This document shows, piece by piece, positions 17,901 through 25,851 of a DNA stretch of 64,000 bases; positions within the stretch are counted from its first letter, which is position 1; each line of letters opens with the position of its first letter. The stretch is from Nocardiopsis alborubida (GTDB lineage: Bacteria; Actinomycetota; Actinomycetes; Streptosporangiales; Streptosporangiaceae): NCBI RefSeq assembly GCF_012396365.1, contig NZ_JAAXPG010000016.1:1-64000 (forward strand), read 5' to 3'. The notes beneath the pieces are model-generated. The model was not told where the DNA came from, made no database searches, and saw nothing but the letters and a program-made list of their open reading frames with translations. The translations under genes were made by a program, and so were the position numbers.

Positions 17901-19284
17901 CGCCTCCGCGGGGGCGGGCGGAACGATCGAGGCGCGCGTGAACGCCCCCGACGGCGAACTGCTCGGCAGCGTCGACGTGCCCTCCACCGGTGGTTGGCAG
18001 GAGTGGACCGACGTGACCATGGACGTCACCGACCCCGGGGAGACCTTCACGCTGTACCTGGTCTTCGACGGTGAGGGCCCCGCCGTCGAGGACGGCCTGT
18101 TCAACGTCAACTACTTCGAGGCGGTCCTGGACGGCCACGGTGAGCACGGCCCCCAGACCGAGCTGACCAGCCCGCAGGACGGTGCGGTCTTCGAGGAGGG
18201 CGAGGACGTCCCCCTGTCCGCCGAGGTCACCGACCACGCCGAGGCCGGTGTGGAGAAGGTGGACTTCCTCGTGGGCGAGGAGGTCGTCGCCACGGTGACC
18301 GAGGGCCCCTACACGGCCACCTGGCAGGGTGCCGCCGCGGGCGAGTACGAGGTCAGCGCCGTGGCCACCGACGGCAACGGCGACACCGGCGCCTCCGGCA
18401 CCGCCACCATCACGGTCGAGGCGGGCGGCACCGAGCCGCCGGAGTGCGCCCCGGCCGAGGCCGAGGAGGGCTACGCCCCCCTATGGGACGGCGCGTCGCT
18501 CGACGGATGGACCATGGCGGGCCCGGGCGGCTTCGGCGTCGTCGACGACGGCGAGGGCTGCGCCCTGGAGACCCAGGGCGGCATGGGGCTGCTCTGGCAC
18601 GAGACGGAGATGGAGTCCTACCGGCTGAAGCTGGACTTCCTCGCCTCCGAGGAGACGGACAACTCCGGTGTCTTCGTCGGCTTCCCCGACCCCGGGGACG
18701 ACCCCTGGGTCGCCGTCGAGGAGGGCTACGAGATCCAGATCGACGGCTACGGGGCTCCCGACGGTGACCCGATCCACCAGACCGGCGCCGTCTACGACTT
18801 CCAGGCGGCCGACTCCCACCCCGCGCGGGTCGGCGAGTGGAACGAGATGGAGATCGAGGTGGCCGACCCGATGATCCGCGTGTGGATCAACGGGGAGCTG
18901 GTGAACGAGTTCGAGAGCACCGACCCGGCACGCGACCTGGCCTCGGGCCACGTCGGGTTGCAGAACCACGGCGACGCCGACCGGGTGCTCTTCCGCGACG
19001 TCCTGGTCCAGGAGCTGGACCCGGTCGAACCGGTCACGTTCGCCGAGGTCCAGGAGCGCGTCGACGCCCTGGAGGCCGACGGCGCGCTGACCGTGTCCGA
19101 GGCGCGTCGGCTGACCCCGCAGCTGGAGCTGGCCGAACACCACCTGAACGTCGGCCGTACCGGGCAGGCCACGCGCGCCCTGGACCGGTTCGTCGAGGTG
19201 GCCGAGGCGGTCGCCGACGAGGCAGCGAGAGAGGAGCTGGTGGAGCTGGCCGACAGGCTGCGTCCCCTCATCGACGACGAGTGA
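14950..19284 (+). CDS. Large secreted ThuA / sorbosone dehydrogenase / PKD / DUF1080 protein
   Basis: This 1444-residue exported protein combines several carbohydrate-related domains. A Sec signal ends at AYA-D (residue 29/30). Then come a ThuA-like domain (about 37-260; TTGFRHDSIPHG, GGGGFVGVHSASDTHYDW), a glucose/sorbosone dehydrogenase beta-propeller (about 267-730; PMGLAVLPDGRVMHITRGG, GLRNPFRFTVDEEDGTVYLG), a PKD domain (734-816), a galactose-binding/CBM6-like region (about 926-1043), an Ig-like module (1071-1158), a DUF1080 lectin-like/3-keto-glycoside hydrolase domain (1176-1357; PLWDGASLDGW) and a helical FIVAR-like tail. ThuA and DUF1080 proteins act on 3-keto sugars, so extracellular sugar oxidation and cleavage is likely. 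It lies 171 bp before a gene coupled to the Ebo operon. Confidence 0.88.
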   Translation: MKKRPLLTLGALASGVAMALTLTAPVAYADETGEDAFNTLIFSKTTGFRHDSIPHGVALIEALGEEHGFQTAHTEDSSVFNDEDLAAYDAVIWLSTTGDVLNEEEQGAFERYVQGGGGFVGVHSASDTHYDWEWYGDLVGGYFSSHPPGTQDAQVVVNDRVHPSTEHLPASWERHDEWYDFDLSPRGDVHVLAGLDEDSYADQVDPGGQMGWDHPIAWCQAYDGGRSWYTGGGHTVESYSEPEFTQHLLGGLRWAAGTAEGDCGATQWDNFEKVTLAQGEDAVGEPMGLAVLPDGRVMHITRGGDVRLWSPDTHTTELIARVPVYNHDEDGLQGIALDPDFEENGWVYLYYAPVIEGVPPGEAPADGSPEDFEPYEGHNNLSRFQFTDGDSPALDLDSENVLLEVGTDRGMCCHVGGHIDFDSEGNLYLATGDDTSAFGSDGYTPIDERESRNPAFDAQRSSANTNDLRGKLLRITPTDDGGYEIPEGNLFPPEEYGGEQTRPEIYAMGLRNPFRFTVDEEDGTVYLGDYGPDANEPNPERGPQNTVSWHAITEPANIGWPYCIGNNSAFVDYDFTSGTSGEEFDCAAPVNDSPRNTGLEELPPVTPASIWYSYEESEEFPQLGTGGGAPMGGPAYQFDPELESDTKWPEYYDGIPLFYEWDRDWIKQVHLGDDGQVLDITETVPNIGLANPMDMEFGPDGSLYVLEYGSGYFGGADDSALSRIDYTGGGTTPVADISASTTSGPAPLEVEFSAEGSHHPGGLPLEYAWSFGDGQTSTEVSPTHTFEEAGQYTVVLTVTDGEGRTGTATTTVTAGNTAPEVSFQTPRDGQFFHWGDEIPFSVDVADAEDGSVGEGIECGDVAVTASLGHDRHAHPWTQYDSCEGVSITEVDGGHGHDMNIFWVLEAEYTDSGGDGAPGLAGSDGVTLKPARTQAQYFTDSEGVRTEPTEDAEGGLVNVSHIGHGDWTAYDTTNLVGVEQMEFRVASAGAGGTIEARVNAPDGELLGSVDVPSTGGWQEWTDVTMDVTDPGETFTLYLVFDGEGPAVEDGLFNVNYFEAVLDGHGEHGPQTELTSPQDGAVFEEGEDVPLSAEVTDHAEAGVEKVDFLVGEEVVATVTEGPYTATWQGAAAGEYEVSAVATDGNGDTGASGTATITVEAGGTEPPECAPAEAEEGYAPLWDGASLDGWTMAGPGGFGVVDDGEGCALETQGGMGLLWHETEMESYRLKLDFLASEETDNSGVFVGFPDPGDDPWVAVEEGYEIQIDGYGAPDGDPIHQTGAVYDFQAADSHPARVGEWNEMEIEVADPMIRVWINGELVNEFESTDPARDLASGHVGLQNHGDADRVLFRDVLVQELDPVEPVTFAEVQERVDALEADGALTVSEARRLTPQLELAEHHLNVGRTGQATRALDRFVEVAEAVADEAAREELVELADRLRPLIDDE

Positions 19285-19455
19285 CGGGACGCCTCCGGCG
19301 GACGCCGCACCCACCCGAGGGGTGAGCGTCCGCCGGGGGTCCCGTGACCACGGCGGGGCCGGCCGGCCCCGCCACCCCCGCGGTGGCGCCCCACCGGAGA
19401 CAAGCGCGACGTCGCGGCGTTCGGCCCCCAGGTACGACGAGAAGAAGGTGTCACG

Positions 19456-20196
19456 GTGTCCGCCAAGAAGGACCTCTCCTCTCCCACCACGTCCCGCGAG
19501 GCGACGAAGGCTCCCCCGCCCAGGCTCACCTGGTGGCTGACCGCCGGATCCGTCCTGGTGGTCGCCGCCCTCGTCGGCGTCCTCGTCCTCACCTTCACCG
19601 GTGACGACCACACCACCCCGGACCCGGCTCGCGTCGCCGAGCTCCAGGCCTCCGCGCAGGAACGCGACCGCGCACAGGTCGACCAGCTCGTCGAACGCAC
19701 CACCGCCGCGCACGAGCAGCTGGTGCCCGTGGTGGAGAGCCTGGACGCGGCCGTGCCGCCCGACGGCTCCACCCCCGCCGGGGACGCCCCCGACGCCGGG
19801 GAGATCGACTCCTGGCTGACGACCGTCCACGAGGCTGCGGTCCACTTCGAGGACGCCCCCTCCGGCAGCAGCGGCCACAACGTCGCGCACGCCGGGCTGT
19901 CCAACGCCGTGGACCTGCTGGGATCCGCGGTCGTGGCCTACTCCAACGCGGAGCGCGCCCAGGACGGACAGCGGACGGAGCTGCTGGAGCTGGCCGGGGA
20001 CCTGCGCACCCAGGCGGTGCGCGGCTGGTCGGTGGCGGCCACCCAGCTGGACATGGTCAGCGTCGAGTCCGGCCACGGCCACGTCCACCTGTACCTGCCC
20101 GCGGCGCCCGGCAGCGGCGCCCTCGGCCCCGACGGCGCGGAGGCCGGTGGAAGCGGCGCGCCGGCGGAGGGCGGCGCCGACAGCGGCGACCAGTGA
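19456..20196 (+). CDS. Membrane-anchored protein of unknown function, upstream of the Ebo operon
   Basis: I do not recognise this 246-residue protein. One hydrophobic segment near residues 25-46 (LTWWLTAGSVLVVAALVGVL) follows a short cytoplasmic N-terminus, so most of the protein is outside. The extracellular part is helical (LVERTTAAHEQLVPVVESL; HNVAHAGLSNAVDLLGSAVVAYSNAERAQDG) and ends in a low-complexity Gly/Ala/Ser tail. GTG 19456 is preceded by AGAAGAAGG. Its position between the secreted dehydrogenase and the inositol-phosphate-synthase-like gene suggests it belongs to the same pathway, perhaps as a surface scaffold. Confidence 0.75.
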   Translation: MSAKKDLSSPTTSREATKAPPPRLTWWLTAGSVLVVAALVGVLVLTFTGDDHTTPDPARVAELQASAQERDRAQVDQLVERTTAAHEQLVPVVESLDAAVPPDGSTPAGDAPDAGEIDSWLTTVHEAAVHFEDAPSGSSGHNVAHAGLSNAVDLLGSAVVAYSNAERAQDGQRTELLELAGDLRTQAVRGWSVAATQLDMVSVESGHGHVHLYLPAAPGSGALGPDGAEAGGSGAPAEGGADSGDQ

Positions 20197-20243
20197 CCAC
20201 ACCGTTCCCAGAACGCCCGAAGGCACGCAGAGGGGAGCACGCG

Positions 20244-21398
20244 TTGACGCGAGTCGGAGTATGGCTGATCGGGGCACGGGGATCGGTGGCGACCACCGCC
20301 GTCCTGGGAGCCCTCGCGGTGCGGTCCGGCGCGTCGGGACGGACGGGGTGCGTGACCGAGCGCCCCGAGTTCGCCCCGGCACGCCTGCCCGGGATCGGTG
20401 ACCTGGTCTTCGGCGGCCACGACGTCTCCGAGACCCGCCTGTGCAAGAGCGCGGAGCGGCTGGCCCGCGCGGGGGTGCTGCCCGCACACCTGCCGCCGGC
20501 CTTCGCCGACGAGCTGGACCGGACCGAGCGCGGTCTGCGCCGGGGCCTGGACGCCGCCGCTGGAGTGGGGCGCCGGGACGTGGACCGCCTGGAGGCGGAC
20601 CTGCGCGGGTTCGCCGAGCGGGAGGCGCTCGAACGCGTCGTGGTGGTGGACCTGTCCAGCACCGAGCCCCGGCCCGAACCGCACGCCGAGCACGGCGACG
20701 CCGACGCGCTGGAGGCGGCCCTGGACGCCGGGACCGCGCGGATCCCGGCCAGCTCCGCGTACGCGTACGCGGCCCTGCGCGCGGGCTGCGCGTTCGTGGA
20801 GTTCACGCCCAACACCGGGCCCCGGCTGCCCGCCCTGGCGCGGCTCGCCGAGCGCTCGGGCGTGCCGTGGGCCGGCTCCGACGGCAAGACCGGGGAGACC
20901 CTGGTCAAGAGCGCGCTGGCGCCGATGTTCGCCGCCCGGGCGCTGCACGTGCGCTCGTGGTCCTCGGTCAACCTGCTCGGCGGCGGCGACGGCGCCACCC
21001 TGGCCGACCCGGTCAACGCCGAGAGCAAGCTCGCGTCCAAGGCCCGGGGGCTGGAGCACATGCTCGGCCACGGGCCGGACGGGCCCCTGCACATCGACTA
21101 CGTCCCCGACCTGGGGGACGCCAAGGTCGCCTGGGACCACGTCTCCTTCGAGGGGTTCCTGGGGGCGCGGATGACCCTCCAGTTCACCTGGTCGGGCTAC
21201 GACTCCGCGCTGGCCGCGCCCCTGGTGCTGGACCTGGCGCGGCTGACCGCCCACGCCCACCGGCGGGGCCGGGTCGGCCCCGTGCCGGAGCTGGCGTTCT
21301 TCTTCAAGGATCCCGTGGGCACCCGCGAACACGGCCTCGCCGAACAGTGGCGGGCCCTGACGTCCTGGTGCGCGGCACCGGCGGAGGAGGACGAATGA
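20244..21398 (+). CDS. Inositol-3-phosphate synthase family protein (Ebo cluster)
   Basis: This 384-residue protein belongs to the myo-inositol-1-phosphate synthase family. The N-terminal NAD-binding turn is GARGSVATT. The core GSDGKTGETLVKSALAPMF, SSVNLLGGGDGATLADP, YVPDLGDAKVAWD and SALAAPLVLDLARLT align with canonical motifs. It may make an inositol-type or related cyclitol. TTG 20244 is chosen because AGGGGAG lies exactly 6 nt upstream and the Rossmann strand starts right after it; a GTG at 20193 overlapping the previous stop is possible but has no ribosome site. It is followed with a 4-nt overlap by the UbiA gene. In many Ebo clusters a dehydroquinate-synthase-like enzyme occupies this role. 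Confidence 0.88.
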   Translation: MTRVGVWLIGARGSVATTAVLGALAVRSGASGRTGCVTERPEFAPARLPGIGDLVFGGHDVSETRLCKSAERLARAGVLPAHLPPAFADELDRTERGLRRGLDAAAGVGRRDVDRLEADLRGFAEREALERVVVVDLSSTEPRPEPHAEHGDADALEAALDAGTARIPASSAYAYAALRAGCAFVEFTPNTGPRLPALARLAERSGVPWAGSDGKTGETLVKSALAPMFAARALHVRSWSSVNLLGGGDGATLADPVNAESKLASKARGLEHMLGHGPDGPLHIDYVPDLGDAKVAWDHVSFEGFLGARMTLQFTWSGYDSALAAPLVLDLARLTAHAHRRGRVGPVPELAFFFKDPVGTREHGLAEQWRALTSWCAAPAEEDE

Positions 21399-22264
21399 GA
21401 GCACGCGACCTGGCGAGGCTGGTGCGCCTGCCCGCGGCGCTGAGCGTTCCCGGCGACACCCTGGCCGGCGCCGCGGCGGCGGGCGGCCTGCGCGGCACCG
21501 GGGCCTGGGCCCTGCCCGCGGCCTCGGTCTGCCTGTACTGGGCGGGCATGGCCCTCAACGACTACGCCGACCGGGAGGTGGACGCGGTCGAGCGCCCCGA
21601 ACGCCCCATCCCCTCCGGGGCGGTCCGACCCGGCGAGGCCCTGGCCGTCGCCGCGGGGCTGACCGTGACGGGCGTGGGTCTGGCCGCGGCGGCGGGCGGA
21701 CGCCGGGCCGCGGGGGTGGCCACGGCTCTGACGGCCACCGTGTGGGGCTACGACCTCCTCCTCAAGAAGACCCCGCTGGCACCGCTGGGCATGGCGGCCG
21801 CCCGGGGGCTGGACGTGCTGCTGGGCGCGGGCGAGCGCCCCGCCGACGCGGCCAGGCCCGCGCTGGCGCTGGCCGCCCACACGCTCGGGGTGACCGCCCT
21901 GAGCCGGGGCGAGGTGCACGGGACGCGGCCCTCCGTCGCGGCGGGGGCGCTGCTGTGCACCCTGGCCAGCGCCGCGCTCGCCGCCGCGCCCGCCCGCGGA
22001 CGTGCGTCGGGCGGCGTCGCGGAGAGGGCCCTGGCGGGGGCGTTCGCGGGGGTCTTCGCGGTGAGGGTGGGATCCGCCCAGGTCCGGGCGCTGATCGAAC
22101 CCGAGGCGCGCAACGCGCGTGCGGCCACGGGTGTGGGCATCCGGGGGATGATCCCGCTCCAGGCGGCCCTGCTGGCCGGGTGCGGCGCGCCGAACGTCGC
22201 GTGCGCGCTCGCCGTGGGCGCGCCCGTGGCGGCGCGGGCGTCCAAGGCGGTGTCGTTCACATGA
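21395..22264 (+). CDS. eboC: UbiA-family prenyltransferase, EboC-like
   Basis: This 289-residue membrane protein has about 8 hydrophobic segments and the polyprenyl-diphosphate-binding motif NDYADREVDAVERPERPIP (about residues 49-67), the NDxxDxxxD signature of UbiA enzymes. It should attach an isoprenoid to a polar acceptor, probably made by neighbouring enzymes. ATG 21395 overlaps the previous stop (ATGA) with GGAGGAGG upstream. The combination with EboA-, TatD- and EboE-like genes identifies it as the EboC-type member. Confidence 0.88.
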   Translation: MRARDLARLVRLPAALSVPGDTLAGAAAAGGLRGTGAWALPAASVCLYWAGMALNDYADREVDAVERPERPIPSGAVRPGEALAVAAGLTVTGVGLAAAAGGRRAAGVATALTATVWGYDLLLKKTPLAPLGMAAARGLDVLLGAGERPADAARPALALAAHTLGVTALSRGEVHGTRPSVAAGALLCTLASAALAAAPARGRASGGVAERALAGAFAGVFAVRVGSAQVRALIEPEARNARAATGVGIRGMIPLQAALLAGCGAPNVACALAVGAPVAARASKAVSFT

Positions 22265-23115
22265 GGTTCGGATACGGCACCAACGGCTTCTGGGACCACC
22301 GGCTGGACGACGCGCTGGCCCTGATCGCCGACCTCGGCTACGAGGGGGTGGGGCTGACGCTGGACCACCCGCACCTGGACCCCTTCGCGCCGGACGCCTT
22401 CGCGCGCACGGCCCGGATCGGTCGGCGGCTGTCCGAGCTGGGCCTGGCGGTGGTCGTGGAGACCGGCGCCCGCTACCTGATGGACCCGCGCCGCAAGCAC
22501 GAACCCACCCTGGTCTGCGACGAGGGCGCCGACCTTCGGGTGGACCTTCTGCGCCGCGCGGTGCGCATCGCCGACGACCTGGGGGCCGAGGCCGTCTCCT
22601 TCTGGTCGGGCGTCCTCCCCGCGGGGGTGAGCCGGGAGCGGGGCTGGTCGCGGCTGACCTCGGGCGTGGAACGTGTCCTGGCCACCGCCGACGACCTCGG
22701 CGTGGACTGCGCGTTCGAACCCGAGCCCGGCATGTTCGCCGAACGGGTGGCCGACGCGTTGGAACTGCGCGACCGGCTCGGCGACCCGCCGCGCCTGCGG
22801 GTGACGGTCGACGTCGGGCACGGCGTGTGCAACGAGCCGGACGGCCCCGAGGGCGCCGTCCGGCGCGCCGGGGCCCTGATCGCCAACGTGCAGCTGGACG
22901 ACATGCGGCCGGGCGTGCACGAGCACCTGGAGTTCGGCGACGGCGAGATCGACCTGCCCGGAGTCCTGGGCGCCCTGGAGGATGTCGGCTACCGGGGCCT
23001 GGCGTCGGTGGAGCTGCCCCGCCACGGGCACGCCGCTCCCCTGGTGGCCGAGCGGTCGATCCGCGCGCTCACCCGGGCGCTGGCCGACTCCCGCGGGCGG
23101 AGGGCGGACGTATGA
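22261..23115 (+). CDS. Sugar phosphate isomerase/epimerase-like TIM barrel
   Basis: This 284-residue protein is of the AP-endonuclease-2/xylose-isomerase-like barrel family. The metal-binding positions are visible as FEPEPG, TVDVGHG, NVQLDDM and VELPRHG. It probably isomerises or epimerises a sugar-like metabolite. The ATG at 22261 overlaps the UbiA stop by 4 nt, and the gene ends overlapping the EboA gene, so it is a core operon member. The exact substrate is unknown. Confidence 0.88.
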   Translation: MRFGYGTNGFWDHRLDDALALIADLGYEGVGLTLDHPHLDPFAPDAFARTARIGRRLSELGLAVVVETGARYLMDPRRKHEPTLVCDEGADLRVDLLRRAVRIADDLGAEAVSFWSGVLPAGVSRERGWSRLTSGVERVLATADDLGVDCAFEPEPGMFAERVADALELRDRLGDPPRLRVTVDVGHGVCNEPDGPEGAVRRAGALIANVQLDDMRPGVHEHLEFGDGEIDLPGVLGALEDVGYRGLASVELPRHGHAAPLVAERSIRALTRALADSRGRRADV

Positions 23116-23789
23116 GCGGGGAGTACGCCTTCCTGGACACGGCCGCGGCGCGCGAGGCCCTCGCCGCCCAGGTCGGGCGGGTGCGGGAGCGGCCCGCACG
23201 GATCGGCGCGCTCTTCCCCGCGGCGGCCAGGAGCGTGGCACGGGGGGCCGGTCCCTCCGGCGACCCCGACGGGGTGGCCGGGCCGACCCTGGAGGACCTG
23301 GTGCGCGTGGAGCTGCTGACCGCGCTGTCCGGGGCCCTGACCCCGCCGGAGCTGGCCCGGGAGGTCCGCGGGCTCTACCACCACGGTGACGCGGGCGAGC
23401 GGCGCGCCGTCCTGCGGGGCCTGGACGTGCTCGACGTGCTCGGCGCCGGCCGGGAGGAGCTGGCCGGTGCGGCGCGCGAGCTGCTGGCCGACGCGATGCG
23501 CACCAACGACACCCGGCTGGTCGCGGCGGCGGCCTCCAGCGCGGCGACGGCCCTGCTCGACGCGGAGTCCTGGCGCCAGGGAATCCTCAAGTGCCTGTTC
23601 ACCGGGGTGCCGCTGGAGTCGGCGGCCGGGCTGCCCGACCGCGCCGACGCCGAGCTGGCGCGCATGTGCGCCGACCACGCCGAGGAGCGGGTGCTGGCGG
23701 GGCGGCCGGTCCCCGCCGACGTCCACCTCGTGCTGCGGCGCTTCCCCGGGCAGGCAGCCCGCCTGGACACCCACCGAACGGAGGCGTGA
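23112..23789 (+). CDS. eboA: EboA domain-containing protein
   Basis: This 225-residue soluble protein matches the EboA family, which is found only with the other ebo genes. Diagnostic parts are LVRVELLTALSGA, LYHHGDAGERRAVLRGLDVL, ADAMRTNDTRLV and WRQGILKCLFTGVPLES. The biochemical role of EboA is unknown; the cluster is implicated in moving or protecting cell-surface metabolites such as scytonemin precursors in cyanobacteria. The ATG at 23112 overlaps the TIM-barrel stop, and its TGA overlaps the TatD start. Confidence 0.87.
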   Translation: MSGEYAFLDTAAAREALAAQVGRVRERPARIGALFPAAARSVARGAGPSGDPDGVAGPTLEDLVRVELLTALSGALTPPELAREVRGLYHHGDAGERRAVLRGLDVLDVLGAGREELAGAARELLADAMRTNDTRLVAAAASSAATALLDAESWRQGILKCLFTGVPLESAAGLPDRADAELARMCADHAEERVLAGRPVPADVHLVLRRFPGQAARLDTHRTEA

Positions 23790-24664
23790 TGCGTATCTTC
23801 GACCCGCACATCCACATGACCTCGCGCACCACCGACGACTACGAGGCGATGTACGCCGCCGGGGTGCGCGCGCTGGTCGAGCCGTCGTTCTGGCTGGGCC
23901 AGCCCCGGACCGGCGTGAGCTCGTTCCGCGACTACTTCGACGGCCTCGTGGGCTGGGAGCAGTTCCGGGCCGAGCGGTTCGGGATCCGCCACCACTGCAC
24001 GATCGCGCTCAACCCGAAGGAGGCCAACGACCCCCGCCTGGAGGGGGTGCTGGACCTGCTTCCCCGCTACCTGGCCAAGGACGGCGTGGTGGCGGTGGGC
24101 GAGGTGGGCTTCGACTCAGGCACCGCCGAGGAGGAGAGGGCCTTCCGCCGCCAGCTGGAGCTGGCCGGGGAGTTCGAGCTGCCCGTCCTGGTGCACACCC
24201 CGCACCGCGACAAGGTGGAGGGGACCCGCCGCACCCTCCAGCTGGTCGCCGAGTCGGGCCTGCCGCCCGAGCGGGTGCTCGTGGACCACCTCAACGAGGC
24301 CACCGTGGCCATGGTGCACGAGTCGGGGTGCACGCTGGGCTTCTCCATCTACCCCGACACCAAGATGAGCCCGGAGCGCATGGTCCGCGTCCTGTCGGAG
24401 TGGGGTCCGGAGCGGATGGTGGTCAACTCGGCCGCCGACTGGGGCCGCAGCGATCCGCTGGCCACCCTGCGCACCGGCGAGGCCATGCTCGCCGCGGGCT
24501 TCACCGACCGCGACGTCGAACGGGTGCTGTGGGACAACCCCGTCGAGTTCTACGGCCGCAGCGGACGCCTGCTGCTGGACGACGTGCACGGGGCCGACCA
24601 CACCGCGACCTACTCGGGGAACTCGGTGCTGCGCGGCGAGCGCGCGGGCGGAGGTGCCGCGTGA
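23789..24664 (+). CDS. eboB: TatD family metal-dependent hydrolase, EboB-like
   Basis: This 291-residue amidohydrolase-fold protein starts with the metal-binding MRIFDPHIHM and continues with CTIALNPKEAND, VGEVGFDSGT, LPVLVHTPHRDK and VLVDHLNE, the successive metal ligands of the TatD/amidohydrolase superfamily. It likely hydrolyses an ester, amide or phosphoester in the pathway. The ATG shares one base with the EboA stop (TGATG), and it overlaps EboE by 4 nt. Placement with EboA and EboE makes it the EboB-type member. Confidence 0.87.
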   Translation: MRIFDPHIHMTSRTTDDYEAMYAAGVRALVEPSFWLGQPRTGVSSFRDYFDGLVGWEQFRAERFGIRHHCTIALNPKEANDPRLEGVLDLLPRYLAKDGVVAVGEVGFDSGTAEEERAFRRQLELAGEFELPVLVHTPHRDKVEGTRRTLQLVAESGLPPERVLVDHLNEATVAMVHESGCTLGFSIYPDTKMSPERMVRVLSEWGPERMVVNSAADWGRSDPLATLRTGEAMLAAGFTDRDVERVLWDNPVEFYGRSGRLLLDDVHGADHTATYSGNSVLRGERAGGGAA

Positions 24665-25827
24665 GGCTGCGCCACCCCGACGGCACGGTCGTCCACCTCG
24701 CCTACTGCACCAACGTGCACCCGGCCGAGGACCTGGACGGCGTCCTGCGCCAGATCCGCGTCCACGGCGGCGGCGTGCGCGAGGCCCTGGGCGCGGACCG
24801 GCTCGGCCTGGGCCTGTGGCTGCCCGCCCCGCTGGCCCGGGAGCTGGCGGCGGACCCGCGCCTGACCGACCGGCTGCGCGCGGAGCTGGGGGCCGCGGGG
24901 CTGGAGACGGTGACCCTCAACGCCTTCCCCTACACCGGGTTCCACGCGCCCGTGGTCAAGCAGGCCGTGTACCACCCCGACTGGACCGACCGGGCCAGGC
25001 TGGACTACACGGTGGACTGCGCCCGGGTGCTGGCGCGGCTGCTCCCCGACGACGCCGCGCGGGGCAGCGTCTCCACCCTCCCCCTGGCCTGGCGCGAACC
25101 GTGGGGTCCCGACCGCCTGGCCTCCGCCCGCGCGCACCTGGCCGAGCTTTCCGAAGCCCTGGAGGACCTGGCTCGGCAGGGACGGCCGGTGCGGGTGGGG
25201 CTGGAACCCGAACCCGGGTGCGTGGTCGAGACCTCCCGGGACGCGGCCCGCCTGCTCCGGGACCTGCCGCCGCACCTGGGCGTGTGCCTGGACACCTGCC
25301 ACCTCGCGACGGCCTTCGAGGAGCCGGGGGCGGCCCTGGACCGGCTCCGCGCCGCGGGCCTGCCCGTGGTCAAGGCCCAGGCGTCGGCGGCCGTGGAGGT
25401 CCCCGACCCGGCCGACCCGGCCGCGCGCGAGGCCCTCGCCGCCTTCACCGAGGACCGCTTCCTGCACCAGACGCGCGCACGCGGTGAGGACGGCGCGCGG
25501 GAGGGCCGCGACGACCTGCACGAGGCCCTGGGCGGCGCCGCTCCGCTACCCGATGGCGCGCCCTGGCGCACCCACTTCCACGTGCCCCTGCACGCCCCCG
25601 CCACCGCCCCGCTGCGCGGGACCGCCGACCACCTCACCCGCACCCTCGACTGTCTCCTGGGGCCCGGCGGCGCGCGCACCGACCACGTGGAGGTGGAGAC
25701 CTACACCTGGTCGGTGCTGCCCGAGGAGCTGCGCCCCGCCGACGGCAAGGGCCTCACCGAGGGCATCGCCGCCGAGGTGGCCTGGGCCCGCGACCGCCTG
25801 ACCGGCCTCGGCCTGACCCTCCTCTGA
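24661..25827 (+). CDS. eboE: Metabolite traffic protein EboE
   Basis: This 388-residue TIM-barrel-like protein matches EboE, beginning with HLAYCTNVHPAEDLDGV and continuing with LNAFPYTGFHAPVVKQAVYHPDW, the most characteristic block, then VGLEPEPGCVVET, GVCLDTCHLATAFEEP and the late THFHVPLHAPA and VEVETYTWSVLPEEL. EboE resembles sugar isomerases, but its reaction is not established. GTG 24661 overlaps the EboB-like stop. It is followed after 24 bp by the phosphodiesterase. Confidence 0.92.
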   Translation: MRLRHPDGTVVHLAYCTNVHPAEDLDGVLRQIRVHGGGVREALGADRLGLGLWLPAPLARELAADPRLTDRLRAELGAAGLETVTLNAFPYTGFHAPVVKQAVYHPDWTDRARLDYTVDCARVLARLLPDDAARGSVSTLPLAWREPWGPDRLASARAHLAELSEALEDLARQGRPVRVGLEPEPGCVVETSRDAARLLRDLPPHLGVCLDTCHLATAFEEPGAALDRLRAAGLPVVKAQASAAVEVPDPADPAAREALAAFTEDRFLHQTRARGEDGAREGRDDLHEALGGAAPLPDGAPWRTHFHVPLHAPATAPLRGTADHLTRTLDCLLGPGGARTDHVEVETYTWSVLPEELRPADGKGLTEGIAAEVAWARDRLTGLGLTLL

Positions 25828-25851
25828 CACCCCGAACCGAAGGGACACCCC

